DNA of 64,000 bases, from assembly GCA_963832355.1 (NCBI GenBank), contig CAWHTX010000015.1, forward strand, positions 1 to 64,000, given 5' to 3'. Positions 9,249 through 18,139 of this stretch are shown here, piece by piece (position 1 is the first letter of the stretch; each line of letters begins with the position of its first letter). A model generated the notes under the pieces. It saw nothing but the letters and a program-made list of their open reading frames with translations, made no database searches and was not told the origin of the DNA. The DNA comes from DATFVA01 sp963832355 (GTDB lineage Bacteria > Bacteroidota > Ignavibacteria > Ignavibacteriales > Ignavibacteriaceae). The position numbers and the translations under genes were made by a program.

Positions 9249-10159
9249 AGGGAAAGTTCTTTTTTCATTTTGGCGAGAGATTCATCAATGGAATGAGGTT
9301 TATATCCCAGTTCGGTCTGGGCTTTAAGTATTAATAATCCCGACTTCAGAGGCCGGGGAGCCGCCTGTTTAAGCTCATCAGTGGTGATTGGCGTTATAAG
9401 ACTTTTATCAAGCTGAAAGAAATCGGCAATCTTCATTGTGAAATCGTAGCGGCTGAGAAATTCCTTGCCGCCTATATTATATACCCCGTATTTTTTATAC
9501 TCAATTACCTTGCTTATAGCCTGGATCAGGTCGTCTATAAAAGTTGGATTATTTATCTGGTCGGTTACTATCCTTATATGTTTACCGCTCCTGACTGAAT
9601 TCACAACCCACCTTACAAAATCGGGCCGGCTGTTATGCGCAATGCCGTAAAGAACATTCGTTCTTAGTATGGTATAAAACGTTCCGCTTATCCGCAGGAC
9701 ATTTTCACTTGCAAGCTTGGTCCTTGCGTAATAACCGAGAGGACTGGGTTTATCTTTCTCAGAGTAGGGCCCTTTCTGCCCGTTAAAAATATAATCAGTT
9801 GAGATATGAATTATGTGTGCGTCTATTACCCTGGATACCTCGGCAATATATTCCACACCTTTAACATTTGTCTTCCATGCCTGCTCGCGTTCTGTCTCGC
9901 TGAGATCAACATTAGTATATGCGGCAGCATTTATTATAACATCGGGATAAAAGTCATATACAAGATCCTTCACTTTCTCCCGCTTTGTCATATCGATCTG
10001 CTGGTATTCGGCACCATCAAATACCGGTTCATCCTCTATAGAGCAGGAAAGCAATTGTATCCCCTGCTGCCTGCTGTAAAATTCAGCCAGCCGCTGACCG
10101 AGCATGCCGTTTCCTCCGAAGAGTAGTATTCTTTTTTTAATTATGTCGTTAGAAAACAT
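9245..10159 (-). CDS. RmlD-like dTDP-4-dehydrorhamnose reductase family NAD(P)-dependent oxidoreductase
   Basis: A 304-residue Rossmann-fold short-chain dehydrogenase. The nucleotide-binding motif GGNGMLG is near the start (residues 15-21), with NAAAYTNVDLSE and the catalytic HISTDYIF...YYARTK (Tyr-x3-Lys) further on. The C-terminal RmlD substrate-binding segment contains YGVYNIGG. The family reduces dTDP-4-keto sugars, for instance to dTDP-L-rhamnose. None of the other rhamnose genes (rmlA, B, C) is nearby, so the substrate is uncertain. It overlaps the PfkB gene by 11 bases upstream and the amylase by four downstream, so all three form one leftward operon. Confidence 0.85.
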   Translation of the reverse strand: MFSNDIIKKRILLFGGNGMLGQRLAEFYSRQQGIQLLSCSIEDEPVFDGAEYQQIDMTKREKVKDLVYDFYPDVIINAAAYTNVDLSETEREQAWKTNVKGVEYIAEVSRVIDAHIIHISTDYIFNGQKGPYSEKDKPSPLGYYARTKLASENVLRISGTFYTILRTNVLYGIAHNSRPDFVRWVVNSVRSGKHIRIVTDQINNPTFIDDLIQAISKVIEYKKYGVYNIGGKEFLSRYDFTMKIADFFQLDKSLITPITTDELKQAAPRPLKSGLLILKAQTELGYKPHSIDESLAKMKKELSL

Positions 10160-11021
10160 CGTTCTTCAATTTATTAAAATCACTTATTTTACTGTAAGAA
10201 GCTGCAGAACCCGAAGCGGTCACTGCAGTCTTTAATGCATAATCAATCGACCTGTTTTTAATATAAGTATAAAAAAAGACTGCCCCAAAAACGTCCCCGA
10301 GTCCTACCTGGTTCTTAACATCTGCTTTGAGCGCGCGCATTTCCTTAACAATTATTTGCCCATCTTTAATGCTGTAACACACAGCGCCTTTCTTTCCCTG
10401 TGTTTCCAGAAGCTGCTTCACATTGGTTCCGAGAACATATTCAATAATTTCCTCTTTGTTGTCTGAATCCGCGATCGTAAACAATTCCCTTGTGTTTACC
10501 TGAAGTATATCGATGTTACGGAGCCATTTATCAAAGTCGGGTATCAATCTGAATTCCCGCTCCATTTTTTCATTAAGTCCGCGCGAAAAAGTATGCACAT
10601 CAAAATAAATCAGTCCGGGGTAATTACTTCTTATTTCTTCAAGCTGTTCAAGCGAGATATCAAAGCCTGTTATCATATTTATCAGAATACCGTCAAACAT
10701 ATGCAAGCCGGATGTATCTAAATCCAGTCTGCCTGTAATGTTTTCATATATCTCCTCACGCTCCCTGTCATCATAGATGTTAAGTCTCACTTTAGGGATA
10801 ACATCTGTGTAATTAAGGTAGGAGTGGTTAACCCTGTCATAAAGATCCCGGAAAAGCTCATCGCCCCTTTTATAAGCCGTGCAAAGATAAATTTCATCTC
10901 CGTCATCTTTAATATTCTCCAGCGCGGTAACGGAATAAAATATTCCGCCCGGCTTTACTTCGTAACCGGACTTAAAATAGATATGGTCTTCTACTGATTG
11001 TCCTATTAATAATAATTTCAT
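10149..11021 (-). CDS. PfkB/ribokinase-family sugar kinase
   Basis: About 290 residues from ATG 11021 (MKLLLIGQSVEDHIYF). The frame is open for 24 more codons upstream, but that stretch lacks family signal and I left it out. The PfkB fold is seen from the N-terminal GQSVEDHI, the lid region and the C-terminal signature GLGDVFGAVFF, which supplies the catalytic Asp and the anion hole. The usual GAGD is GLGD here. It phosphorylates a sugar or nucleoside with ATP; the substrate cannot be told from sequence alone. It is the first gene of the kinase-reductase-amylase operon, which suggests a link to carbohydrate breakdown. Confidence 0.8.
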   Translation of the reverse strand: MKLLLIGQSVEDHIYFKSGYEVKPGGIFYSVTALENIKDDGDEIYLCTAYKRGDELFRDLYDRVNHSYLNYTDVIPKVRLNIYDDREREEIYENITGRLDLDTSGLHMFDGILINMITGFDISLEQLEEIRSNYPGLIYFDVHTFSRGLNEKMEREFRLIPDFDKWLRNIDILQVNTRELFTIADSDNKEEIIEYVLGTNVKQLLETQGKKGAVCYSIKDGQIIVKEMRALKADVKNQVGLGDVFGAVFFYTYIKNRSIDYALKTAVTASGSAASYSKISDFNKLKNDVF

Positions 11022-11249
11022 ACCGCTAAAATCCCTATTTTTTTCCTTTTGAGAAAGCTTAAAGCACATGCCCGGGCGATTAATTTTCTGCAAGTCAGGA
11101 AGTTCAGCTGTCAGTTCACTCCCTGCCGGAAGAGAAGAAAGACAAACCGCACATAATGGAATTCAATCTTCATGAAAATTGTTATATATTTATAAGATAA
11201 ATTGAGCTAAAATTCGATATACAAATCAAATACAGAAATTAAAAAAAGT

Positions 11250-12374
11250 ATGAAGATCGGAATTACCTGTTATCCAACCTACGGGGGAAGCGGGGTGATA
11301 GCGACTGAACTCGGAAAAGAACTGGCTTTGAGAGGCCATAAAGTACATTTTATAAGTTACGCTCTGCCATTCCGGCTTACACAGTTTGTAGAAAATGTTG
11401 TGTTTCATGAAGTGGAGATGAGCAGCTACCCGTTGTTTGAATTTCCTCTATACAGTCTTGCCCTTGCAAGCAAAATGGTTGAGGTTGCCCAGTATGAGCA
11501 GCTCGACTTGCTGCACGTGCATTATGCTATTCCCCATGCAAGCAGCGCCTACCTTGCAAAGCAGATGCTGAAGGATAAGATCGATCTGAAAATAGTAACC
11601 ACACTTCACGGAACAGATATTACACTGGTAGGACTTGAACCTTCTTTTCTCCCGCTCGTAAAATTCTCTATTGAAGAAAGCGACGGGGTTACCGCAGTTT
11701 CGAGATTCCTTAAAGAGAAAACAATAACCAATTATGAAATAAAGAAGAATATCGAGGTGATTCCGAATTTCGTTGATACCGAAACATTCAAACCATCCGA
11801 CTGCTGCGGCTATCGAAAGCATATCGCACCGAATAATGAAAAGGTGCTTGTTCATACATCGAATTTCAGGCAGGTGAAAAGAGTACCTGATACACTTAAG
11901 ATATTCGCTAAAGTCCTTGAGGAAATACCAGCCAAACTGGTGCTGGTGGGTGATGGTCCCGACCGCTCTGAATGTGAAAGATTATGCCGGCAGCTGGGCA
12001 TCTGCGACCACGTAAGGTTCCTTGGTAAGCAGGACGGGCTGGTAGAGATCCTGAATGCTTCCGATATCTTCCTTATCCCCTCTCAGTCGGAAAGTTTCGG
12101 ACTGGCCGCTCTGGAGGCTATGGCATGCGGACTCCCGGTGATCAGCTCAAGTGTGGGCGGACTCCCCGAGCTTGTAAGACATAATGAAACAGGATATATT
12201 GCAGAAATAGGTGATATCGACAGGATGGCAAAGTACACGATCGATCTTTTGACGAACGACAGGAAATACAGACTATTTTCTAACAACGCAAGAGAAAGGA
12301 CGGTTTCTTTGTTCGATAAGAAAATTGTAATCCCCCAGTATGAAGAATATTACAAAAAGTTTTTAAGCAAATGA
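11250..12374 (+). CDS. bshA: N-acetyl-alpha-D-glucosaminyl L-malate synthase BshA
   Basis: A 374-residue GT4-family retaining glycosyltransferase. The N-terminus KIGITCYPTYGGSGVIATEL and the following GHKVHFISYALPFRL are hallmarks of BshA, as is LHVHYAIPHASSAYLA. The donor-binding E-x7-E motif is Glu281 and Glu289 in ESFGLAALEA. BshA joins GlcNAc from UDP-GlcNAc to L-malate, the first step of bacillithiol synthesis in the cytoplasm. It leads a rightward operon, its stop overlapping the next gene's ATG by four bases. bshB and bshC are not in this window, but a YpdA-type reductase for bacillithiol disulfide lies at 48.3 kb. Confidence 0.93.
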   Translation: MKIGITCYPTYGGSGVIATELGKELALRGHKVHFISYALPFRLTQFVENVVFHEVEMSSYPLFEFPLYSLALASKMVEVAQYEQLDLLHVHYAIPHASSAYLAKQMLKDKIDLKIVTTLHGTDITLVGLEPSFLPLVKFSIEESDGVTAVSRFLKEKTITNYEIKKNIEVIPNFVDTETFKPSDCCGYRKHIAPNNEKVLVHTSNFRQVKRVPDTLKIFAKVLEEIPAKLVLVGDGPDRSECERLCRQLGICDHVRFLGKQDGLVEILNASDIFLIPSQSESFGLAALEAMACGLPVISSSVGGLPELVRHNETGYIAEIGDIDRMAKYTIDLLTNDRKYRLFSNNARERTVSLFDKKIVIPQYEEYYKKFLSK

Positions 12375-12787
12375 TAGTATACTGCGCAGGAGCTATTAAG
12401 GGAGATTCCTCCTACCGGGAGAGTTACCTCGATATTATTAATATTGTAAAGGATAATGGTCATTCCGCTCTTTCTGAATTGAATCCCGACTTTAAGTCGG
12501 CCTTTCCTCTTAACGAAAAGCAGGTTTTTCAGCGCGATATAAAGTGGATTGAGAAAAGTACTTTAATGATCGCAGAGATATCGGGACCTAGTCTGGGCGT
12601 GGGATTTGAAATTGCATACGCTCTCTATATGCGCGAGATACCTGTGCTGGCACTTTATGATTCAGAAGTTGAAATGGTATCTGCAATGATAACCGGCGGC
12701 GATTCGGAACTTCTTTACGTTATGCCTTATCACAATAAAAAAGAGCTGGAGGAAATTGTTAAAAATTTCCTTAAACAGCAGACCTGA
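12371..12787 (+). CDS. Nucleoside 2-deoxyribosyltransferase / DNPH1-like N-glycosidase
   Basis: A 138-residue protein with the fold signature of nucleoside 2-deoxyribosyltransferases: VYCAGAIKG at the N-terminus, RDIKWIEKSTLMIAEISGPS, and GVGFEIAYAL, which supplies the catalytic Glu80. The short length and the AGAIKG and ISGPSLGVGFEIA motifs are closest to the DNPH1/Rcl type, which cleaves the N-glycosidic bond of 2'-deoxynucleoside 5'-monophosphates. A transferase role remains possible. It overlaps bshA by four bases, so it is translationally coupled to it. A nucleotide-sanitising role is an inference from the family. Confidence 0.75.
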   Translation: MIVYCAGAIKGDSSYRESYLDIINIVKDNGHSALSELNPDFKSAFPLNEKQVFQRDIKWIEKSTLMIAEISGPSLGVGFEIAYALYMREIPVLALYDSEVEMVSAMITGGDSELLYVMPYHNKKELEEIVKNFLKQQT

Positions 12788-12789
12788 TT

Positions 12790-13218
12790 TTGACTTCAAA
12801 AGAGTTCATAACCAAGACCGTGAAGAAGATCGCAGATGAGGGCATTTCCCTTTTTCCTGATGACTTTCTTCCTGCCTGCGAAATAACTACTTTCAAACTT
12901 CCTCCTCAAACCCTCATTATGGGCAACGATTTTTTCGGTTCCCGTGAAGTATTAACAACCGGCGGCAACCTGTTCTGTCATGCCGACTCCCTTTCAAGGG
13001 CAAAGTACCTGGTGTATGCCGCGTTTAAAAAAGACAGGGAGATAAGTATGCCTGTGCAGGATACCGATATTGAAACTGCAGTTAAAAACTATGAGAAATA
13101 CCTGGATAGTATCTTAAAAAGGACGGAAAAAGAATACCGGTCCCTTTTCCCCGAAAGTAAAGATGCTAATAAAGTGGTTAACGAAGTATTCAGACTTCTC
13201 AACCTGAAGAGATTATGA
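12790..13218 (+). CDS. Conserved-looking protein of unknown function
   Basis: 142 residues from a TTG codon two bases after the upstream stop; no ATG fits better. The protein is soluble, with mixed helix and strand. It has a hydrophobic middle (FKLPPQTLIMGNDFFGSREVLT), an alternating region with HADSLSRAKYLVYAAF, and a charged C-terminal helix with a run of Lys/Glu. I recognise no domain. Its stop overlaps the methyltransferase start by four bases, so it lies in a tightly coupled operon of bshA, a DNPH1-like gene and an rRNA methyltransferase. That supports a real gene but not a function. Confidence 0.7.
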   Translation: MTSKEFITKTVKKIADEGISLFPDDFLPACEITTFKLPPQTLIMGNDFFGSREVLTTGGNLFCHADSLSRAKYLVYAAFKKDREISMPVQDTDIETAVKNYEKYLDSILKRTEKEYRSLFPESKDANKVVNEVFRLLNLKRL

Positions 13219-14654
13219 TCAACCTTAGCGAAAATATATATAATTATTTAAGCAGCCTTTACGGTAAAGAAGCTGCAGATCAATATGATGAATTCGCCGG
13301 CAGTGAACCAAGGAAGTATATCCGTGTTAATCGTCTTAAATCCTCCCCCGAACCGCTGAAGATTTTACTTGAAGAAAATTACGGGATAAAAACTGAAATT
13401 GTACCTGATGTGCCTGGTGCATTGCTGATAAAGGAGGACAAAGACGGACTGATTGGTAAGACTATTGAACACATATGCGGACTTTATTACATCCAGAGTC
13501 TCTCTTCAATGCTTCCTCCGCTGGTTCTGGATCCAACTGAAAACGATATCGTGCTGGATCTGTGCGCGGCTCCCGGCTCTAAAACCACTGAACTTGCTGA
13601 ACTGATGAATAACCGGGGTATGCTGATATCAAATGAGATCCAGAATGACCGTTTGAGGATGCTCGTTTATAATATCGAGAGAATGAGCCTCGTTAACACC
13701 GGAGTGATCCATTCAAAAGGAGAACTGCTCAGCAAAGTGTATGCTGATCATTTTGACAAGGTTCTTGTTGATGCTCCCTGCAGCGGTCTCGGTATAGTGC
13801 AGAAAAAGGGAGAGGTGGGCGACTGGTGGTCGATACAGAGAGCAGAAGGTCTCGGAGAGCTTCAGTTAAGGCTGCTCATTGCTGCCGTGAAGATGACCCG
13901 TCCCGGCGGCGAGATAGTCTATTCTACATGCACTCTTACCGTTGAGGAAAATGAGATGGTGCTCGATACTGTTCTCAGAAAGTATCCTGTTGAGGTAATT
14001 GACATCAATCTGCCATTTAAAGCTGAAGACGGCATTATTTCTTATAATGACATCACACTCAACCCCGGGCTTAAAAAAGCCAGGCGTATTCTCCCCTGGC
14101 AGTCGGGCTCCGAAGGATTTTTTATAATTAAGCTGAAGAAGACCGGAGAGACAGAGCCGCCGGAACAGGTTCCTCCGCGGCACCGTGATTTAAAGTTCCT
14201 GAATCTGAAATCAAAGGATATAGTTAAAAAACTTGAAAAGCTTTCTTCAATTTTCGGGATCGATATGGATGAGTTCGAAAAATATCGTTACTATTTCCGG
14301 AAGAACGATATCTTTTTTATAACTGCCGACTGGCAGGATGAGAATCCCGGACTTTTCGAAAGGATCGGTATTAAATTAGGAACTGTAGACCGGAATAATG
14401 AGATCGTCCTGCATACAAATGCAGCACAGATAATGGAAGATTCTATAACCAAAAGTATTTACCAGCTGGAAAGCCAGGATGAACTTAAGGTTTACCTGGA
14501 AGGCGGCACTATAAAAAAAGATACCGGTAGTTACGGCCAGTATGCTGTGAAGTACAAAGATCTTCTCCTGGGAACAGCAATTATTTCAAAAGCCGGCATC
14601 AAAAGCCGTTTCCCCCGTTCCCGCCGTACCCAGCAAATCCTCAAAGAGTTTTAA
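13215..14654 (+). CDS. RsmB/NOP-family RNA 5-methylcytosine methyltransferase (RsmF-like)
   Basis: 479 residues. An N-terminal RNA-binding region (YIRVNRLKSSPEPL) precedes a SAM-dependent Rossmann methyltransferase domain. Motif I is VLDLCAAPGSKTTELAEL (about 113-130). The two family cysteines lie in VDAPCSG (Cys189) and YSTCT (Cys239, the presumed nucleophile). A C-terminal part of about 150 residues (330-479) resembles the RsmF/YebU extension with a PUA-like RNA-binding fold. The enzyme methylates C5 of a cytosine in 16S rRNA, or possibly tRNA; the exact site is not determinable here. It is the last gene of the bshA operon and is followed by a strong hairpin. Confidence 0.9.
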   Translation: MINLSENIYNYLSSLYGKEAADQYDEFAGSEPRKYIRVNRLKSSPEPLKILLEENYGIKTEIVPDVPGALLIKEDKDGLIGKTIEHICGLYYIQSLSSMLPPLVLDPTENDIVLDLCAAPGSKTTELAELMNNRGMLISNEIQNDRLRMLVYNIERMSLVNTGVIHSKGELLSKVYADHFDKVLVDAPCSGLGIVQKKGEVGDWWSIQRAEGLGELQLRLLIAAVKMTRPGGEIVYSTCTLTVEENEMVLDTVLRKYPVEVIDINLPFKAEDGIISYNDITLNPGLKKARRILPWQSGSEGFFIIKLKKTGETEPPEQVPPRHRDLKFLNLKSKDIVKKLEKLSSIFGIDMDEFEKYRYYFRKNDIFFITADWQDENPGLFERIGIKLGTVDRNNEIVLHTNAAQIMEDSITKSIYQLESQDELKVYLEGGTIKKDTGSYGQYAVKYKDLLLGTAIISKAGIKSRFPRSRRTQQILKEF

Positions 14655-14658
14655 ACAA

Positions 14659-14694
14659 AAACAGCGGTAAAGTATTACTGCCTTACCGCTGTTT
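14659..14694. terminator. Rho-independent-type hairpin between convergent genes
   Basis: A perfect 12-bp stem, aaacagcggtaa (14659-14670) with ttaccgctgttt (14683-14694), and a 12-base loop. It lies four bases after the methyltransferase stop and before the converging glnA gene, so it can act in both directions. A second small hairpin (gagcaa/ttgctc) follows at about 14711-14724. Confidence 0.8.
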
Positions 14695-14733
14695 AGTAAT
14701 AAGTGCCCTATGAGCAATTTGCTCTAAGCTCAT

Positions 14734-16161
14734 TTACACATCATAATACAGCGCGAACTCATACGGATGCGGCTGAAGTGCCATCGGTCGTATTTCCTTG
14801 TCCATCTTATACTTTATCCAGGTCTCTATAACATCCTCGGTAAACACATCGCCTTTCATCAGATACTCGTGATCATTCGCCAATGCTCTAAGAGCTTCAC
14901 CAAGACTCCCGGGCGTTGAAGGAACATTTGCCAGTTCTTCCGGCGGCATATCGTAAATATCTTTATCGAGCGGTTCACCCGGATCTATTCGGTTAATGAT
15001 ACCATCAAGTCCAGCCATCAGCATCGCCGAGAAAGCAAGATACGGATTGCAGGAAGGATCGGGACAGCGGAACTCAACTCTCTTTGCTTTGGGATTTGTA
15101 GAATACATCGGTATCCTTATCGACGCGCTCCTGTTTCGCTGAGAGTATGCAAGATTAACAGGCGCTTCGAATCCCGGAACAAGTCTCTTATATGAATTTG
15201 TTGTTGGGTTAGTAAATGCTAGCAGTGAAGCAGCGTGCTTCAGGAGTCCTCCTATAAAATATAACCCGGTTTCACTCAATCCCGCATAACCTGTACCGGC
15301 AAACAAAGGCTTCCCTTTCTTCCAGAGACTCGTGTGAACATGCATACCGCTTCCGTTATCTCCAAATACAGGTTTCGGCATATATGTAACCGTTCTGTTA
15401 TTCATCTTTGCGGTATTCTTAACAATATATTTAAACATCAGCAGCTGATCGGCCGCCATTACAAGTGGCTGGAAGCGAAGATCAATTTCACACTGTCCTC
15501 CGCTGGCAACTTCGTGATGCTGGGCTTCTACGTCAATACCGCAGTTGATCAGGTTCAATACCATCTCATTCCGCAGATCCATTAAGGCATCTGTAGGGGG
15601 AACCGGGAAATATCCTTCCTTATATCTCGGCTTATATCCAAGATTGGGATTCTCCTCACGCCCGCTGTTCCATCTGCCTTCAACAGAGTCTACCATATAA
15701 AAACTTCCGTTCGGCTGGGAGTCGAATTTCACATCATCAAAAACAAAGAATTCTGCTTCGGGTCCGTAGTAAACTGTATCAGCTATACCGGTTGAATTTA
15801 AATAGGCGGTCGCCTTCTGAGCTATGTTGCGGGGACAGCGTGAATATTTCTCTTTAGTGGCCGGTTCATAAACATCGCATATCAAACTAATAGTGGGAGC
15901 TTCAATAAACGGATCAAGGAACATCGTATTCGGATCGGGAATAATAAGCATATCCGATTCATTTATCGCTTTCCATCCCCTTATTGATGAACCGTCAAAT
16001 CCAAAACCATCATCGAACGAACCTTTGTCGAGTTGTGAAGAAGGTACAGTGAAATGCTGCCACTGTCCGGGAAAATCCATAAACTTAAGATCCACAAATG
16101 AGATCTTCTTGTCTTTTATGTATTTCAATACATCATCAACAGGGGTGGTTTGTTTAGCCAT
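14734..16161 (-). CDS. glnA: Type I glutamine synthetase
   Basis: 475 residues, the normal length of GS I. The N-terminal beta-grasp domain (FVDLKFMDFPGQWQHFTVP) is followed by the catalytic domain with GFDGSSIRGW, PEAEFFVFD, the GSGMHVHTSLW nucleotide/ammonia region, and NRSASIRIP. The loop DIYDMPPEE places Tyr403 where enteric GS I-beta is adenylylated, so covalent control is possible. It makes glutamine from glutamate, ammonia and ATP in the cytoplasm as a dodecamer. It lies 16 bases after an Lrp/AsnC regulator gene and is probably co-transcribed with and controlled by it. Confidence 0.97.
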   Translation of the reverse strand: MAKQTTPVDDVLKYIKDKKISFVDLKFMDFPGQWQHFTVPSSQLDKGSFDDGFGFDGSSIRGWKAINESDMLIIPDPNTMFLDPFIEAPTISLICDVYEPATKEKYSRCPRNIAQKATAYLNSTGIADTVYYGPEAEFFVFDDVKFDSQPNGSFYMVDSVEGRWNSGREENPNLGYKPRYKEGYFPVPPTDALMDLRNEMVLNLINCGIDVEAQHHEVASGGQCEIDLRFQPLVMAADQLLMFKYIVKNTAKMNNRTVTYMPKPVFGDNGSGMHVHTSLWKKGKPLFAGTGYAGLSETGLYFIGGLLKHAASLLAFTNPTTNSYKRLVPGFEAPVNLAYSQRNRSASIRIPMYSTNPKAKRVEFRCPDPSCNPYLAFSAMLMAGLDGIINRIDPGEPLDKDIYDMPPEELANVPSTPGSLGEALRALANDHEYLMKGDVFTEDVIETWIKYKMDKEIRPMALQPHPYEFALYYDV

Positions 16162-16177
16162 AATGCTCCTTTTGTTT

Positions 16178-16630
16178 TTATTTATTTATATCTAAAACTG
16201 TTGTTTCTTTTATCGTCGATAATACGAATGTGGTTTTTGTAGCTGTTACTCCCGGCCACGACTGGATCTCACCAAGCAGTTTCTCCAGCGATTCAGTATT
16301 CTTTGTTATGGCCTTTAACAGATGCGACCCTTCGCCAAGTACAGAATGGCATTCGAGAATCTCCGGAATATGATCAACTTTGTTAAGCAGAGTTTTATAA
16401 TGCTTTGAAGATTCCATCACTACAAGTATGTATGCCATTATATCATAACCGAAAGCCTTTTTGTTAAGCCGTGCATAATAACCCTCAATTACACCGTTTT
16501 CCTCAAGCTTCTTTAATCTCTCGCTGACCGATGGAATAGATAAACCTACCTCCTCGGCTATCTGGTTTCTTTTTGTTCTTCCATTATTCTGAAGAGTATT
16601 GAGGATCTTAATATCTAAAGCGTCTATCAC
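16178..16630 (-). CDS. Lrp/AsnC-family transcriptional regulator
   Basis: 150 residues. The N-terminal winged helix-turn-helix (LDIKILNTLQNNGRTKRNQI...SIPSVSERLKKLEENGVIEGY) is followed by the ligand-binding RAM/AsnC domain (about 65-145), containing ILECHSVLGEGSHLLKA. These are feast-or-famine regulators that sense amino acids. The gene directly precedes glnA in the same direction and faces a divergent CULT-domain gene across about 200 bases. It probably controls itself, glnA and perhaps the divergent gene. Confidence 0.92.
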   Translation of the reverse strand: MIDALDIKILNTLQNNGRTKRNQIAEEVGLSIPSVSERLKKLEENGVIEGYYARLNKKAFGYDIMAYILVVMESSKHYKTLLNKVDHIPEILECHSVLGEGSHLLKAITKNTESLEKLLGEIQSWPGVTATKTTFVLSTIKETTVLDINK

Positions 16631-16834
16631 TTATTACCTTAATTATTTAGTTATTTTAGAAAATATGGCTGGAAATATAAGGTGAGATGTGGAATTATGC
16701 AAATGTTTTTAATCAATCCACGAAATTTTTTGGAGAGCCCGGATCGTCAATCACAGGTAACCCGGATTTCTCTCGACAGAGGTAAAAAAGTTTTTTATTT
16801 TACCGGCAGATCAAAGTTGAACAGAAAAACGATC

Positions 16835-17236
16835 ATGGAAGAGACTGAGAATCCTAAACAGAGGAATATTGCTGTTCCGGAAATTGAACCGGAGACCGAT
16901 ATTAAAACAGAACTTCAGGCAGACGACTGGTTATGCGTTGTCTGCCATAAAAGAATAACATCTGATAAAGACAGGTTTGAGTATGAGAATCAAAGCGAAT
17001 TCCAGTTTACCAATCCTGCCGGGTATTACTTCGACATTTTGACCTTCGCCAATGCAGACGGATGCATAGTTTTAGGGGAACCTACGATGGAATTCACCTG
17101 GTTTAAAGATCACGCCTGGTCATATGCTGTCTGCAGCCGCTGCAGCAATCATCTTGGATGGAAATATACAGGCAAGTATTCTTTTTTCGGACTAATAAAA
17201 TCGAGAATGGTTAAAGGTGTAGCCCTGTTTAATTGA
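16835..17236 (+). CDS. Cereblon-like CULT-domain protein (bacterial single-domain cereblon homologue)
   Basis: 133 residues from ATG 16835. The whole length fits the thalidomide-binding (CULT, beta-tent) domain. Zinc ligands are C34-x2-C37 in WLCVVCHKR and C100-x2-C103 in CSRCSNHLGW. The cage tryptophans are W89, W95 and W109 in FTWF..HAWSYAVC....LGWKY, with spacings of 6 and 14 as in human cereblon W380/W386/W400. The C-terminal FFGLIKSRMV matches the cereblon end (FWGL.RS). The frame is open to a GTG at 16682, but those 51 residues carry no family signal. Cereblon-type pockets bind cyclic imides and uracil. The bacterial function is unknown. The gene is divergent from lrp-glnA. Confidence 0.88.
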   Translation: MEETENPKQRNIAVPEIEPETDIKTELQADDWLCVVCHKRITSDKDRFEYENQSEFQFTNPAGYYFDILTFANADGCIVLGEPTMEFTWFKDHAWSYAVCSRCSNHLGWKYTGKYSFFGLIKSRMVKGVALFN

Positions 17237-17306
17237 AAACCGGACAGTTCGATTTCAAAACCAAAGCAGAACCTGAAAGAAATTCAGGTTGACAACGCTA
17301 AAAGCA

Positions 17307-18134
17307 TCAATTCGATTGATGATCGGCCTGCTTTATCCCATACGGAGTAAATGCTTTGCCTTCAACTTTCACTTTGTTGAAGAGGTCGATGTTCTGCTGA
17401 GGACGTTCCTGGAGGGGATGATAAAGGTGGTATTGTACTGCTATATTATTTAAAGATCTGATTCTCATACCCGCAAGTTCCAGCCTGAACTGGATATCAG
17501 AATCCTCCCCTATCGAAGGAGCTTCATATCTCTCATCAAATCCATTGATGCGCAGCAGATCATCTTTGTTAATCGAGAAGTTGCAGCCGAGGAGACCGCG
17601 TGGTTTATCGTTAAGAATACCGCGCAGGGTCTTGTTCTTCACGTAAAATCCTTTTTCCACGTAATCCGATTTCCCGAACAGCCCGTCCTTTACAAGTTTC
17701 ATTGTATTCTTCTCAAGCCATCCATCCCTTACCATTTCAGGCGTCAGCTTATCGCTTATCTTTTCTGAAAGATTCACTCTCCTGCCGGTAAGGCAGACGT
17801 ACTTGTTGCGGTATTTCGAATGTTCATCAAGAAATTTACTATGCGGAATACAGTCACCGTCCATAAAGATGAGATAATCGGAATTGGCAGCCTCAATGGC
17901 TTTGTTCAATATTTTATTTTTTCTGAAGCCCTTATCTTCGTGACTGACGTGTACTAAAGGGAAGGATAGTGACGGTGTGATTTTTTTCAGTCTCTTTACA
18001 AATTCATCGTTCGAGCCGTCATCGGCAATAACAGCTTCAAAATCCCACATAGTCTGACGCTCGAGTCCCGCCAGCACCAGTTGGAGGAAATCGAACCTGT
18101 TATAAACCGAGATGATTACAGATGCGTGGAACAT
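17307..18134 (-). CDS. Family 2 glycosyltransferase
   Basis: 275 residues of a GT-A fold with no transmembrane segment. ASVIISVYNRFDFLQLVLAGL begins the nucleotide-sugar domain, and DYLIFMDGDCIP supplies the metal-binding DGD. RGLLGCNFSINKDDLLRINGFDE and GEDSDIQFRL give the acceptor side and the acidic catalytic motif; the layout resembles proteins with a GT7 C-terminal galactosyltransferase-like part. The ATG follows the stop of the Lys-rich microprotein gene by five bases. It is therefore the last gene of the carbamoyltransferase operon and probably acts on a surface glycan or secondary metabolite. Donor and acceptor are unknown. Confidence 0.88.
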   Translation of the reverse strand: MFHASVIISVYNRFDFLQLVLAGLERQTMWDFEAVIADDGSNDEFVKRLKKITPSLSFPLVHVSHEDKGFRKNKILNKAIEAANSDYLIFMDGDCIPHSKFLDEHSKYRNKYVCLTGRRVNLSEKISDKLTPEMVRDGWLEKNTMKLVKDGLFGKSDYVEKGFYVKNKTLRGILNDKPRGLLGCNFSINKDDLLRINGFDERYEAPSIGEDSDIQFRLELAGMRIRSLNNIAVQYHLYHPLQERPQQNIDLFNKVKVEGKAFTPYGIKQADHQSN

Positions 18135-18139
18135 TAAGT

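Noticed and set aside
16682..16834. Longer start (GTG) for the CULT gene
   Set aside because: The 51 extra residues show no similarity to CULT proteins, and the ATG at 16835 gives the usual single-domain length.
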